Source: an uncultured Eubacteriales bacterium (GTDB taxonomy: Bacteria; Bacillota; Clostridia; Christensenellales; Aristaeellaceae). From it: a stretch of DNA of 24,525 nucleotides. Both the position numbers and the translations under genes were made by a program. The DNA is taken from assembly GCA_902782795.1 (NCBI GenBank), contig CACZOT010000196.1, positions 1 through 24,525 of the forward strand. The letters are read 5' to 3'. Positions 14,513 to 21,681 of this stretch are shown one piece after another; the stretch's first letter is position 1; the number at the start of each line of letters is the position of its first letter. The notes under the pieces were generated by a model. The model was not told the origin of the DNA and did not search any database. It saw nothing but the letters and a program-made list of their open reading frames with translations.

Positions 14513-16117
14513 ATGCAGATCACCTCCCTGGTCTTTGTGCTCTTTTTGTGCGCGGTGCTGGCCGCGTATTTTCTCGCGCCGAAAAAGTGGCAGTGGGTGG
14601 TGTTGCTCGCAGCGAGCCTGGCCTTTTACTGCACCTACGACGTCCGCCACCTGGCCTTCGTGCTCTTCACCTCGTTCTCGACCTGGGGCGCGACGATGGC
14701 CATGGCGCGCCTGGACGCGGCGCAGAAGCGTTATCTCGGCGGCGAGGGCAAGGCCCTTTCCCGCGAGGACAAGGCCGCCTACCGGGCAGGGGTCAAAAAG
14801 CGCAAGAAGCGGATCATGCTCCTGGCGCTCCTGGCCAATCTTTCCATCCTGCTCGTGTTCAAGTATTTCCATTTCGCCCTGGAGCAGGTCAACCGCGTCC
14901 TTTCGATCTTCCGCGCCGGCCCCCTGCGCGATCCCTTCCGCTTCCTCGCGCCGCTGGGCCTGTCCTTTTATACCTTCCAGATGCTGGGCTATCTGCTGGA
15001 CAGCTACTGGGGCAACGTGGCGGCGGAGCGCAACCCCCTGAAGACGCTCCTCTTTTGCAGCTTTTTCCCGCAGATGACCCAGGGCCCCATCAGCGAATTC
15101 GGCCAGCTCTCCGAACAGCTCTTTACCGGACATGGGTTCACCTACCGGAACTGGTCCTGGGGCTCGCAGCGCCTGGTCTGGGGCCTGTTCAAGAAGATGG
15201 TGGTGGCGGACGCCTTCGCCCCCGCGGTGCAAAGGGTATTCGCGCAGTACGGCTCGTATTCCGGCGCGAGCGCGTTCCTGGGCATCCTCCTGTACGCTGT
15301 GCAGATCTACGCGGATTTCTCCGGCTATATGGACATCATGTGCGGCCTGTGCGAGATCATGGGCATCCGCCTGACGGAGAACTTCGACCGCCCGTATTTC
15401 TCGAAATCCGTGGCGGAGTATTGGCGCCGTTGGCACATCAGCCTGGGCGCGTGGTTCAAGAGGTATGTGTATTATCCCATCGGCGTTTCCAAATGGAACC
15501 GCGCGCTGGGCAGATCGGCCCGCGCCCGTTTCGGCAAGCGCTTTGGCGATATGCTGCCCGCTTCAGTGGCGCTGGTGGTGGTCTGGCTGGCGACGGGCCT
15601 CTGGCACGGCGCGAACTGGGGCTACGCCGTCTGGGGCCTGCTCAACGGGCTGTTCATCATCCTGGGGCTGTGGCTGGAGCCCGTCTGGGCGGCTTGCCGG
15701 GCCAAGCTGCGCGTCCGGGAGGATTCCCGCCCCTGGCGCACTTTCCAGGCGCTGAGAACGTTCCTCCTGGTGGCCTTCATCAAGGTCCTGCCGGAGGTGG
15801 GCTCGCTACGGGACGGCATGGGCCTCTGGCGGCGCGTCTTCACGGGCCGCTCCCTGCCGCGGGGCCTGAGGCAGCTGCTGCCCTTTGTGGATTGGAGCTC
15901 TTCCTTCACGGCCATTCATTTCTTCGTGGCGTGCGCGGGCACGGCGGCGATGCTGGCCGTCTCGCTCCTGCAGAGGCGGCGGCCGGTGCGCTCCCTGACG
16001 GAGAAGTGGCCCATGCCCCTGCGGGCGCTGCTCTTCGCGGGCGTGATCCTGCTGATCGCGGTGTTCGGCGTGCAGAATACCTGGATGGGAGGAGGGTTCC
16101 TCTATGCGCAGTTTTAG
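14513..16117 (+). CDS. MBOAT family O-acyltransferase (DltB/AlgI-like)
   Basis: The 534-residue membrane protein has about ten or more hydrophobic segments, starting at the N-terminus (SLVFVLFLCAVLAAYFLAP). Its MBOAT core is plain: GLSFYTFQMLGYLLD, QIYADFSGYMDI, then ENFDRPYFSKSVAEYWRRWHISLGAWFKRYVYYPIG with the conserved His308, and later GLWHGANWGYAVWGLLNG with His365. These are the two histidines that mark MBOAT acyltransferases such as DltB and AlgI, which move acyl groups across the membrane or onto exported polysaccharide. AGGAAG lies seven bases before ATG 14513, two bases after the carrier gene stop. The gene overlaps the SGNH gene by 14 bases. The order carrier-MBOAT-SGNH matches DltC, DltB and DltD. 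The acceptor could be a teichoic acid or another exported glycan; sequence does not decide. Confidence 0.95.
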   Translation: MQITSLVFVLFLCAVLAAYFLAPKKWQWVVLLAASLAFYCTYDVRHLAFVLFTSFSTWGATMAMARLDAAQKRYLGGEGKALSREDKAAYRAGVKKRKKRIMLLALLANLSILLVFKYFHFALEQVNRVLSIFRAGPLRDPFRFLAPLGLSFYTFQMLGYLLDSYWGNVAAERNPLKTLLFCSFFPQMTQGPISEFGQLSEQLFTGHGFTYRNWSWGSQRLVWGLFKKMVVADAFAPAVQRVFAQYGSYSGASAFLGILLYAVQIYADFSGYMDIMCGLCEIMGIRLTENFDRPYFSKSVAEYWRRWHISLGAWFKRYVYYPIGVSKWNRALGRSARARFGKRFGDMLPASVALVVVWLATGLWHGANWGYAVWGLLNGLFIILGLWLEPVWAACRAKLRVREDSRPWRTFQALRTFLLVAFIKVLPEVGSLRDGMGLWRRVFTGRSLPRGLRQLLPFVDWSSSFTAIHFFVACAGTAAMLAVSLLQRRRPVRSLTEKWPMPLRALLFAGVILLIAVFGVQNTWMGGGFLYAQF

Positions 16118-17120
16118 GCGCGCGCTCCTCTCGATCCTTTGCGTGCTGGCCATCCTGGCCGCGGCGACGGCGGCGGTCCTGGGGCTGTATTACACCACCG
16201 AATACCAGACCTACACCGACAGCTTCCTGCGCCGCGACCTGGCCGGCTCCGTCGATTTTCTGGTCCTGGGCTCCTCGCACGCGGAGAACGGCGTCGTCCC
16301 CGCCATTCTGGATGAAGAGCTCGGCGTGAACAGCTACAATATCTCCGGCTGGGTCATGCCCATGGCCGCCAAGCGCCTCCTCCTGGAGAAGGAGTTGGCG
16401 CGCAACCCCATCCGCACCGTGGTGATCGAGATCGCCTATGATACCCTTTCCCGCAGCAACGACGAGGACTTCTGCGAGGGCGACGAGGCCGTGATCGCGC
16501 GGCTGGACACCATGGGTGAGCGCCTCGCCTACATGCGGGAGAATCTTTCCCTCAACCAGTGGGCGGACGTCTATTCCCGCGCGATGTTCCGCGGCGCGCA
16601 GGTCTGGCTCAAGAAGATCACCGGCGCGCCGGGCCTGGACCGCGCGGCCAAGGGATATTTCGGCAAGGAGGCCGCGCCGCTCTCCCTCCGGCCCGAGGAG
16701 ATCGGCCCAGCATTCCAGAGCGAGCCCTTCAGCGTGGATACCTACCGACCGGAAAACGCCGCCATCCTGGAGGAGATTGTCCGCCTCTGCCGAGAGGCTG
16801 GCGCGGAGCCGGTGGTGGTGACGGTGCCGGTCTCGGAGCGGTTCCTCTGGGTGACGCGGGGCCAGGACGAGTTCCTCGGCTACATGCGCGATCTTTGCGG
16901 CCGACTGGGCTGCCCGTATTGGGATTTCGATCTCTGGCGCGGGCGCTTCGATCTCCTGGACGACGATACGTCCTTCCGCGATCTGACCCATCTCTCCGAT
17001 CCCGGAGCCAGAGCCTTCACGCCCGTGCTCGCCGCCTGCCTGCGCGAGGCGCCCGATCCTTCGCTCTTCTTCGATTCCTACGCGGAGGCGCTCGAACACT
17101 CGGCGTATTGCGAGAGGTAG
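16104..17120 (+). CDS. SGNH/DltD-AlgJ-like membrane-anchored protein
   Basis: The 338-residue protein has an N-terminal membrane anchor (MRSFRRALLSILCVLAIL, about residues 6-28) and an extracellular SGNH-hydrolase-like domain. The nucleophile motif is GSSH at 56-59 in VDFLVLGSSHAENG. The catalytic pair near the C-terminus is DLTH (Asp293, His296) in DLTHLSDPGA. The middle has ISGW and VVIEIAYD blocks. Partners of MBOAT proteins such as DltD, AlgJ and AlgX have this shape and help pass the acyl group to its acceptor. GGAGGAGGG lies in the end of the MBOAT gene a few bases before ATG 16104, and the two genes overlap by 14 bases, so they are translated together. It closes the operon. The closest named family, DltD or an AlgJ/PatB-like group, cannot be decided by eye. 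Confidence 0.85.
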   Translation: MRSFRRALLSILCVLAILAAATAAVLGLYYTTEYQTYTDSFLRRDLAGSVDFLVLGSSHAENGVVPAILDEELGVNSYNISGWVMPMAAKRLLLEKELARNPIRTVVIEIAYDTLSRSNDEDFCEGDEAVIARLDTMGERLAYMRENLSLNQWADVYSRAMFRGAQVWLKKITGAPGLDRAAKGYFGKEAAPLSLRPEEIGPAFQSEPFSVDTYRPENAAILEEIVRLCREAGAEPVVVTVPVSERFLWVTRGQDEFLGYMRDLCGRLGCPYWDFDLWRGRFDLLDDDTSFRDLTHLSDPGARAFTPVLAACLREAPDPSLFFDSYAEALEHSAYCER

Positions 17121-17139
17121 AATTGTGGGGGGCGCGCCA

Positions 17140-17190
17140 GGGGCTCTGCCCTCGGACCCCGCTTCAGGGGCAATGTCCCCTAAGAATCCC
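17140..17190 (+). repeat. GC-rich palindromic intergenic repeat, copy B
   Basis: This copy begins GGGGCTCTGCCC, continues with TCGGACCCCGC, and ends with AGGGGCAATGTCCCC then TAAGAATCCC. The minus-strand reading of 21682-21728 has the same blocks in the same order with a few changes, so the two are copies of one element. It lies 20 bases after the SGNH stop codon, in the orientation of that gene. Confidence 0.6.
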
Positions 17191-17245
17191 ATCACGGGGG
17201 ATTTCTTGAAATAGGAAGCATAGTCATTATCTCAAAACAAAACGA

Positions 17246-17284
17246 GCTCCGGTACCCTTGCAACAGGGTATCGGAGCCTGTTTT
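17246..17284. terminator. Terminator after the acyl-transfer operon
   Basis: GCTCCGGTACCCT (17246-17258) pairs with AGGGTATCGGAGC (17265-17277) with one G-T pair and a TGCAAC loop. CTGTTTT follows on the right and a T-rich stretch also lies on the other side in the minus direction, so it may serve both convergent units. Confidence 0.8.
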
Positions 17285-17303
17285 ATTGTTTTCCCCCAAG
17301 TGA

Positions 17304-17328
17304 GGGGTCCGGGGGGAATCATTCCCCC
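17304..17328 (-). repeat. GC-rich palindromic intergenic repeat, copy C
   Basis: GGGGTCC followed by GGGGGAATCATTCCCCC, an almost perfect 17-base palindrome. Read on the minus strand, in the orientation of the YugP gene that ends at 17415, it gives GGGGGAATGATTCCCCC then GGACCCC, the same layout as the copy at 21534. Confidence 0.5.
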
Positions 17329-17351
17329 TGGCAGGGGCGCAGGGGCGGAAT

Positions 17352-17401
17352 CCCCTGCAGGAGCCACATACAGAAGGCCCTAGCCGACCCCTGCAGGAGC
17401 C
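17352..17401. repeat. Two direct copies of a 14-base GC-rich unit
   Basis: CCCCTGCAGGAGCC occurs at 17352-17365 and again at 17388-17401, 36 bases apart. The core CCTGCAGG is itself a palindrome. The copies lie just after the stop codon of the minus-strand YugP gene, in the gene-free stretch 17121-17414. Confidence 0.7.
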
Positions 17402-17414
17402 CCGTGGAGCGAAC

Positions 17415-18107
17415 CTACCTCCGCCTTCTCCCCATCCCGGAGATCGCCAGCAGGCGCAGGAGCTGGAGCACGGCGGTCACGGCGGTGGCGACGTAGGTCA
17501 TGGCCGCGGCGGAGAGCACGCTTTTCGCGCCGGGGATCTCGTCCTGGGCGAGGATCCCGCCCTGCTCTGCGGCGGCGAGAGCGCGGCTGGAGGCGTTGAA
17601 CTCCACCGGCAGGGAGACGAGGGCGAAGAGCACGGTGAGCGCGAAGAGGATCACGCCCGCCTCGACGAGAGGCTGCCATCGGAAAAACATCCCGAGCAGG
17701 AACACGGGCCAGGCCAGGCGCGAGCCGATATTGACGGTGGGCACGACGGCCGTGCGCAATCGCAGGGGCGCGTAGCCCTCGGCGTGCTGGAGGGCGTGAC
17801 CGGCCTCGTGCATGGCCACGCCGATGGCGGCGATGCTGTCGCCCTGGCGCACGTCGTCGGAGAGGAAGAGCACGCGCCGCGATGGGTCGTAATTGTCGGA
17901 AAGGGTGCCGGAGACGCGCTCCACGCGCACGTCGCGCACGCCCGCGGAGGCCAGCATGGCCAGGGCGGCGGTCTCGCCGGTGAAGTTGCCGCGGCAGCGC
18001 GTTTTGCTCCAGCGGCTGTACGCGCCCTGGACGCGCGATTGCGCCCACAGGGCCAGGAGCATTCCGGGCAGCACCCAGAGCATCGTGGGATCCCAGAACC
18101 AATACAC
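17415..18107 (-). CDS. YugP-type zinc metallopeptidase (membrane)
   Basis: The 230-residue protein matches the YugP/Zn_peptidase_2 family of membrane-embedded neutral zinc peptidases, common in Firmicutes and of unknown substrate. The zinc site is HEAGH at residues 100-104 in AMHEAGHALQH, the usual form in this family. The N-terminus is a membrane segment (WFWDPTMLWVLPGMLLALWAQ) and two more hydrophobic stretches follow the zinc motif and the LPVEFNASSRAL segment. I chose the GTG whose complement is at 18105-18107. An AAGGAGG site lies nine bases upstream, and the family usually begins with M(Y)-x-DPT. An ATG eight bases further upstream is in another frame. The gene faces away from the SpoIID-like gene. 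Family position is sure; function is not known. Confidence 0.88.
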   Translation of the reverse strand: MYWFWDPTMLWVLPGMLLALWAQSRVQGAYSRWSKTRCRGNFTGETAALAMLASAGVRDVRVERVSGTLSDNYDPSRRVLFLSDDVRQGDSIAAIGVAMHEAGHALQHAEGYAPLRLRTAVVPTVNIGSRLAWPVFLLGMFFRWQPLVEAGVILFALTVLFALVSLPVEFNASSRALAAAEQGGILAQDEIPGAKSVLSAAAMTYVATAVTAVLQLLRLLAISGMGRRRR

Positions 18108-18154
18108 GGGAACATTCCTCCTTGCCGGGCGGCGGAGGGCCTCCCGACGTGTCC

Positions 18155-18183
18155 AGTATACCGCAGGAAGGCCGCCGCGAAAA
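18155..18183 (-). promoter_or_regulatory. Promoter candidate for the YugP gene
   Basis: On the minus strand TATACT (complement of 18155-18160) lies 47 bases before the GTG start. At 17 bases upstream there is only TTTTCG (complement of 18178-18183), a poor -35. Confidence 0.45.
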
Positions 18184-18191
18184 GGGTTCCC

Positions 18192-18233
18192 GCGCGAAAT
18201 GTCTCTTTTTTCGCTCCAGCGCCTATTTCGCGC
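18192..18233. repeat. Inverted repeat in the YugP/SpoIID divergent region
   Basis: GCGCGAAAT (18192-18200) and ATTTCGCGC (18225-18233) are perfect nine-base inverted copies separated by 24 bases that hold a T-run and a small CGCT/AGCG dyad. The 193-base gap contains no gene. It may be an operator or a hairpin in one of the two leaders. Confidence 0.5.
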
Positions 18234-18300
18234 CACTTTCCGCCGGGTATAGAGGGGCCGCGCGCGGGGAACGCTTGCCCTGGAGGGAGGAATGATCCAT

Positions 18301-19305
18301 ATGAGAACGATCGCAAAGAAGGCCGCGGCGCTCCTGCTCGCCGCGGCGTGCGCGCTCGGCGCGGGCTGCAGCCGCATCCCGGGCGAGAGCGAGCCGCCGG
18401 AGGAGACGGCTTCGCCTCAGGCGGCGCTGCCCCGGATCCCGGAAAAGCTGGAGAAGGAGGGCGGCGTGCCCGTTTTGCGGGTGCATATCGCCAAGACCGG
18501 CGAGACGCGCAAAATGGATATCGAGACCTACGTCGAGGGCGTATTGGCAGGGGAGATGCGCAGCGACTGGCCCATGGAGGCCCTCAAGGCCCAGGCCATC
18601 CTCGCGCGCACGTTCGTGCTCAAATTCGTGAGCGAGAAGGAATCCCAGTACGAAGGCGCGGACATCTCCACGGACATCTCCGAGGCCCAGGCCTTCGACG
18701 AGAGCGCCGTGGACGAGCGCGTCCGCCAGGCCGTGCGCGAGACGCGCGGGCAGGTCCTCTCCAGCGAGGGCGAGCTGCCCTACGCCTGGTTCCACGCCCA
18801 CTCCGGCGGCAAGACCGAATTGGCCGTGCCAGGGCTCGAATACTCCGGCACCGAGCCGCGCTACACCCAGATCGTGGATTCGCCGGATTCCCCGCGCGCG
18901 CCCGCCACAGTGCAGAACTGGACGGCGCGCTTCTCCGCCAAGACCTTCGGCGAGGCCTGCGCCAAGACCGGCGTGCAGACCGGCGACGCCGAGACGGTGG
19001 AGATCGGAGAGAGGGGAGGCTCCGGCCGGGCGGCGACCCTGCGCGTCAACGGCATGGAGGTCTCCGCGCCGGCGCTGCGGCTGGCCATCGGCTCTACCAA
19101 GATGAAATCCACGCTGCTGGAGGAGATCTCCCTGGAGAACGGGGAAGTGGTGCTCCGGGGCCGCGGCTACGGCCACGGCGTGGGCATGAGCCAGTGGGGC
19201 GCCTACGCCCTGGCCGAGGAGGGGAAGAGCGCGGCGGAGATCATCGGTCATTATTTCCGCAACGTGGAGGTCGTCTCCCTGTGGCAGGGGGCCGAGAGCG
19301 CATAA
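18301..19305 (+). CDS. SpoIID/LytB-domain protein, probable lytic transglycosylase
   Basis: SpoIID enzymes cut the glycan chains of peptidoglycan stripped of stem peptides; in sporulation SpoIID works with SpoIIM and SpoIIP during engulfment, but SpoIID-domain proteins also occur outside it. The 334-residue product has an N-terminal export signal with LGAGC at 19-23, a possible but non-standard lipoprotein site. The domain starts near residue 58. The catalytic glutamate is Glu85 in YVEGVLAGEM, followed by EALKAQAILARTFVL. The later FHAHSGG block and the C-terminal GYGHGVGMSQWGAYALAEEGKSAAEIIGHYF complete the family pattern. I prefer ATG 18301 over ATG 18292 because GGAGGGAGG ends one base before the latter and ten before the former. 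Whether this is SpoIID proper is uncertain, since no other engulfment gene is adjacent. Confidence 0.9.
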   Translation: MRTIAKKAAALLLAAACALGAGCSRIPGESEPPEETASPQAALPRIPEKLEKEGGVPVLRVHIAKTGETRKMDIETYVEGVLAGEMRSDWPMEALKAQAILARTFVLKFVSEKESQYEGADISTDISEAQAFDESAVDERVRQAVRETRGQVLSSEGELPYAWFHAHSGGKTELAVPGLEYSGTEPRYTQIVDSPDSPRAPATVQNWTARFSAKTFGEACAKTGVQTGDAETVEIGERGGSGRAATLRVNGMEVSAPALRLAIGSTKMKSTLLEEISLENGEVVLRGRGYGHGVGMSQWGAYALAEEGKSAAEIIGHYFRNVEVVSLWQGAESA

Positions 19306-19311
19306 CTTAAC

Positions 19312-19340
19312 TTGCAATTGTGAAGGAATTGTGGTATCCT
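19312..19340 (+). promoter_or_regulatory. Sigma-A promoter of the pyrR-uracil permease unit
   Basis: TTGCAA (19312-19317) and TATCCT (19335-19340) are 17 bases apart, with TGG just before the -10 giving an extended -10. It lies six bases after the SpoIID stop and 140 bases before pyrR, leaving room for the attenuator leader. Confidence 0.7.
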
Positions 19341-19357
19341 GCGAACCAGTCAAGAGC

Positions 19358-19455
19358 GTTTCTTTAAGTTCGGCACCGTGATGCCGACAAGAACGGACGT
19401 CCCTTCCCACGTATAGGGTTCGCGCGTCTTGCCGGCAGCGGCAAGACGCTTTTTT
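19358..19455 (+). promoter_or_regulatory. PyrR-type transcription attenuator leader
   Basis: The leader holds three competing structures. First, TCGGCA (19370-19375) and TGCCGA (19382-19387) form a stem with the six-base loop CCGTGA, which fits the CNGNGA loop of PyrR-binding hairpins, with outer pairing of GTTTCTT to AAGAAC across a purine-rich bulge. Second, the terminator GCGTCTTGCCG (19424-19434) with CGGCAAGACGC (19439-19449), GCAG loop, then six T residues. Third, GCCGACAAGAACG (19383-19395) resembles the right arm of the terminator and can pair with its left arm as an antiterminator. In known systems UMP-bound PyrR stabilises the first structure, which frees the terminator to form. The terminator is directly seen; PyrR binding is inferred from fit and from the next gene being pyrR. 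Confidence 0.75.
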
Positions 19456-19479
19456 CATGCGCGAAGGAGGCGGGGCGGC

Positions 19480-20028
19480 ATGGCCAAGGTGAAGGCGGTC
19501 CTTCTGGACGAAGCCGCGGTGAACCGCGCCCTGACGCGCATGGCCCACGAGATCGCCGAGCGCAACCGGGGCACGGAGGATATCGTGCTGGTGGGCGTTC
19601 TCCGGCGGGGGAAGCCCCTGGCGGAGCGGCTGGCCGCGAGCATCGAGCGCTTCGAAGGCGTGCGGGTGCCCTGCGGCGAGCTGGACATCAATTTCTACCG
19701 GGACGATCTTTCGACCGTTTCCGATCAGCCGGTCATCAAGAGCGCGCACCTGCCCTTCTCCATCGTGGAGAAGAAGGTCGTGCTGGTGGACGACGTCCTC
19801 TTCACGGGGCGGACGGTCCGCGCGGCGATCGAGGCGGTCTTTTCTCTGGGGCGGCCCCGGGCGATCCAGCTGGCGATCCTCATCGACCGCGGGCATCGGG
19901 AGCTTCCCATCCGCGCGGATTACGTGGGAAAGAGCATCCCCACATCGCTCCAGGAGCAGGTGAGCGTGCGCATCCCGCCCTTCGACGCGGAGACGGAAGT
20001 CCTTCTCATGGAGAAGGAAGAGGGCTGA
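19480..20028 (+). CDS. pyrR: PyrR bifunctional regulator and uracil phosphoribosyltransferase
   Basis: PyrR binds pyr mRNA leaders to promote termination when UMP or UTP is plentiful, and many also convert uracil and PRPP to UMP. The 182-residue length is standard. The PRPP-binding loop is VLVDDVLFTGRTVR at 101-114, and GVLRRGKPLAERLA (39-52), DINFYRDDL and the C-terminal DRGHRELPIRADYVGK block are characteristic of PyrR rather than of UPP- or PyrE-type transferases. GAAGGAGG lies nine bases before ATG 19480. Its leader has an attenuator with a PyrR-type hairpin, so the gene probably controls itself and the downstream permease gene. This matches the pyrR-pyrP start of the Bacillus subtilis pyr operon, but the biosynthetic genes (pyrB, pyrC and so on) are not in the window. 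Confidence 0.96.
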   Translation: MAKVKAVLLDEAAVNRALTRMAHEIAERNRGTEDIVLVGVLRRGKPLAERLAASIERFEGVRVPCGELDINFYRDDLSTVSDQPVIKSAHLPFSIVEKKVVLVDDVLFTGRTVRAAIEAVFSLGRPRAIQLAILIDRGHRELPIRADYVGKSIPTSLQEQVSVRIPPFDAETEVLLMEKEEG

Positions 20029-20112
20029 AAGGCGCGCTCCGAACAATGGGTACCCTTGCCCCGGAAGGGGCGTTCGATACACGAAGGACCAAGATAGTAA
20101 GGGGGATTTCTC

Positions 20113-21525
20113 ATGGCTAAGAACTCGGCCAAGGACACGAACCAGGCCATCTACGACGCCCGCTCGCTCGGCGCACCGAAAATGACGGTGCTCGGCCTGC
20201 AGCACATGTTCGCCATGTTCGGCGCGACGGTGCTCGTCCCGATCCTGACCGGCCTGAACGTCTCCGCGACGCTCCTGTTCGCGGGTCTGGGCACGCTCCT
20301 GTTCCATCTGCTCACGGGCGGCATCGTGCCGGCGTTCCTGGGCTCTTCCTTCGCCTTCCTGGGCGGTTACGCCGCCATCACCACCTGGGAAGAACTCAAC
20401 GAGGCCGGAGAAATGGTCTCCGTGCTGCATGCGGACATGCTGCCCTACGCCTGCGTGGGCGTGTTCTGCGCGGGTCTGCTCTACGTGGTGATGAGCCTTC
20501 TGTTCAAGGCCTTCGGCGCGCGCAAGGTCATGCGCTTCTTCCCGCCGATCGTCACCGGCCCGATCATCATCTGCATCGGCCTGATCCTCGCCAACTCCGC
20601 CATCAACAACTGCGCCGCCAACTGGTGGATCGCCGTGCTGGCCATCGCGGTGGTCGTGGTGTGCAACATCTGGGGCAAGGGCATGCTGAAGATCATCCCG
20701 ATCCTCATGGGCGTGCTCGTCTCCTACGTGGTCGCGGCCCTGTGCGGCCTGGTGGATTTCACCCCCGTCAAGGAAGCCGCCTGGATCGGCGTGCCCTTCC
20801 ACTTTAAGGATACCGTCTTCTCCCTCTTCGGCGGCGAAGGCACCGTCAACTACCTGGGCAAGGAGATCTCCAAGGGCGGCATGATCGTCACCGCGATCAT
20901 CACCATCATGCCCATCGCCATCGCCACCATGATCGAGCACATCGGCGATATCTGCGCCATCTCCTCCACCACCGAGAAGAACTTCATCGAGAAGCCCGGC
21001 CTCCATCGCACCATGCTCGGCGACGGCCTGGCCACCTCCCTCGCCGCCCTCTTCGGCGCTCCCGCCAACACCACCTACGGCGAAAACACCGGCGTCCTCG
21101 CGCTGACCAAGGTCTATGACCCGCGCGTCATCCGCATCGCCGCCGCCTTCGCCATCCTCTTCTCCTTCTGCCCGAAGTTCGCCGCGCTCATCAGCGCCAT
21201 GCCCACCGCCACCATCGGCGGCGTCTCCCTCATCCTCTACGGCATGATCTCCGCCGTCGGCGTGCGCAACATCGTTGAGAACCAGGTCGACTTCACCAAG
21301 AGCCGCAACGTCATCATCTGCGCGCTCATCATGGGCCTCGCCCTCGGCGTCAACTTCTCCGCCGCCGGCGCGATCGCCTTCTCCATCGGCCGCGTCAACA
21401 TCAGCCTCTCCGGCCTCGCCGTCGCCGCCCTCGTGGGCATCATCGTCAACGCCATCCTCCCCGGCAACGATTACACCTTCGGTGTGAACGAGCAGGGCGA
21501 CCAGGCCGTGAACTTCAAGGTCTGA
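20113..21525 (+). CDS. uraA: Uracil permease (NCS2 family, UraA/PyrP)
   Basis: This 470-residue protein is a nucleobase-proton symporter of the NCS2 family, with about 14 membrane segments expected. The two half-helix regions of the substrate site are plain: EHIGD (Glu275 to Asp279) and the NTTYGENTG block with Glu324. The 49-residue spacing between the two glutamates equals that between Glu241 and Glu290 of E. coli UraA, which hold uracil. At the place of the second uracil ligand of E. coli UraA (a histidine, four residues after the first Glu) there is Asp279. QHMFAMFGATVLVPILTGL near the N-terminus is the family start. GGGGG lies seven bases before ATG 20113. An 84-base gap from pyrR holds a GCCCC/GGGGC hairpin with a GGAA loop but no T-run, so the two genes are probably one transcript. 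Confidence 0.95.
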   Translation: MAKNSAKDTNQAIYDARSLGAPKMTVLGLQHMFAMFGATVLVPILTGLNVSATLLFAGLGTLLFHLLTGGIVPAFLGSSFAFLGGYAAITTWEELNEAGEMVSVLHADMLPYACVGVFCAGLLYVVMSLLFKAFGARKVMRFFPPIVTGPIIICIGLILANSAINNCAANWWIAVLAIAVVVVCNIWGKGMLKIIPILMGVLVSYVVAALCGLVDFTPVKEAAWIGVPFHFKDTVFSLFGGEGTVNYLGKEISKGGMIVTAIITIMPIAIATMIEHIGDICAISSTTEKNFIEKPGLHRTMLGDGLATSLAALFGAPANTTYGENTGVLALTKVYDPRVIRIAAAFAILFSFCPKFAALISAMPTATIGGVSLILYGMISAVGVRNIVENQVDFTKSRNVIICALIMGLALGVNFSAAGAIAFSIGRVNISLSGLAVAALVGIIVNAILPGNDYTFGVNEQGDQAVNFKV

Positions 21526-21533
21526 TCAAGGCA

Positions 21534-21561
21534 GGGGGAACGATTTTCCCCCCACGGACCC
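21534..21561 (+). repeat. GC-rich palindromic intergenic repeat, copy D
   Basis: GGGGGAACGATTTTCCCCC then CACGGACCC, eight bases after the uracil permease stop. It matches the minus-strand reading of 17304-17328 apart from a short indel and a few changes. Confidence 0.5.
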
Positions 21562-21583
21562 AGCAATCAGGATAGAGAGAATT

Positions 21584-21625
21584 GAAGGGCTTCGGGATCC
21601 TATCGACAGGATCCCGAAGCCCTTC
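21584..21625. terminator. Hairpin terminator after the uracil permease gene
   Basis: A perfect 18-pair stem joins GAAGGGCTTCGGGATCCT (21584-21601) to its complement at 21608-21625 with an ATCGAC loop. The right side is CGCCTTTGTATTG, a weak T-run. It lies 58 bases after the permease stop and 133 bases from the end of the convergent gene. Confidence 0.75.
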
Positions 21626-21681
21626 GCCTTTGTATTGGCAATTCTTTTGAAAGCACCGCTCTGCTTGTTTTTATACGATAA

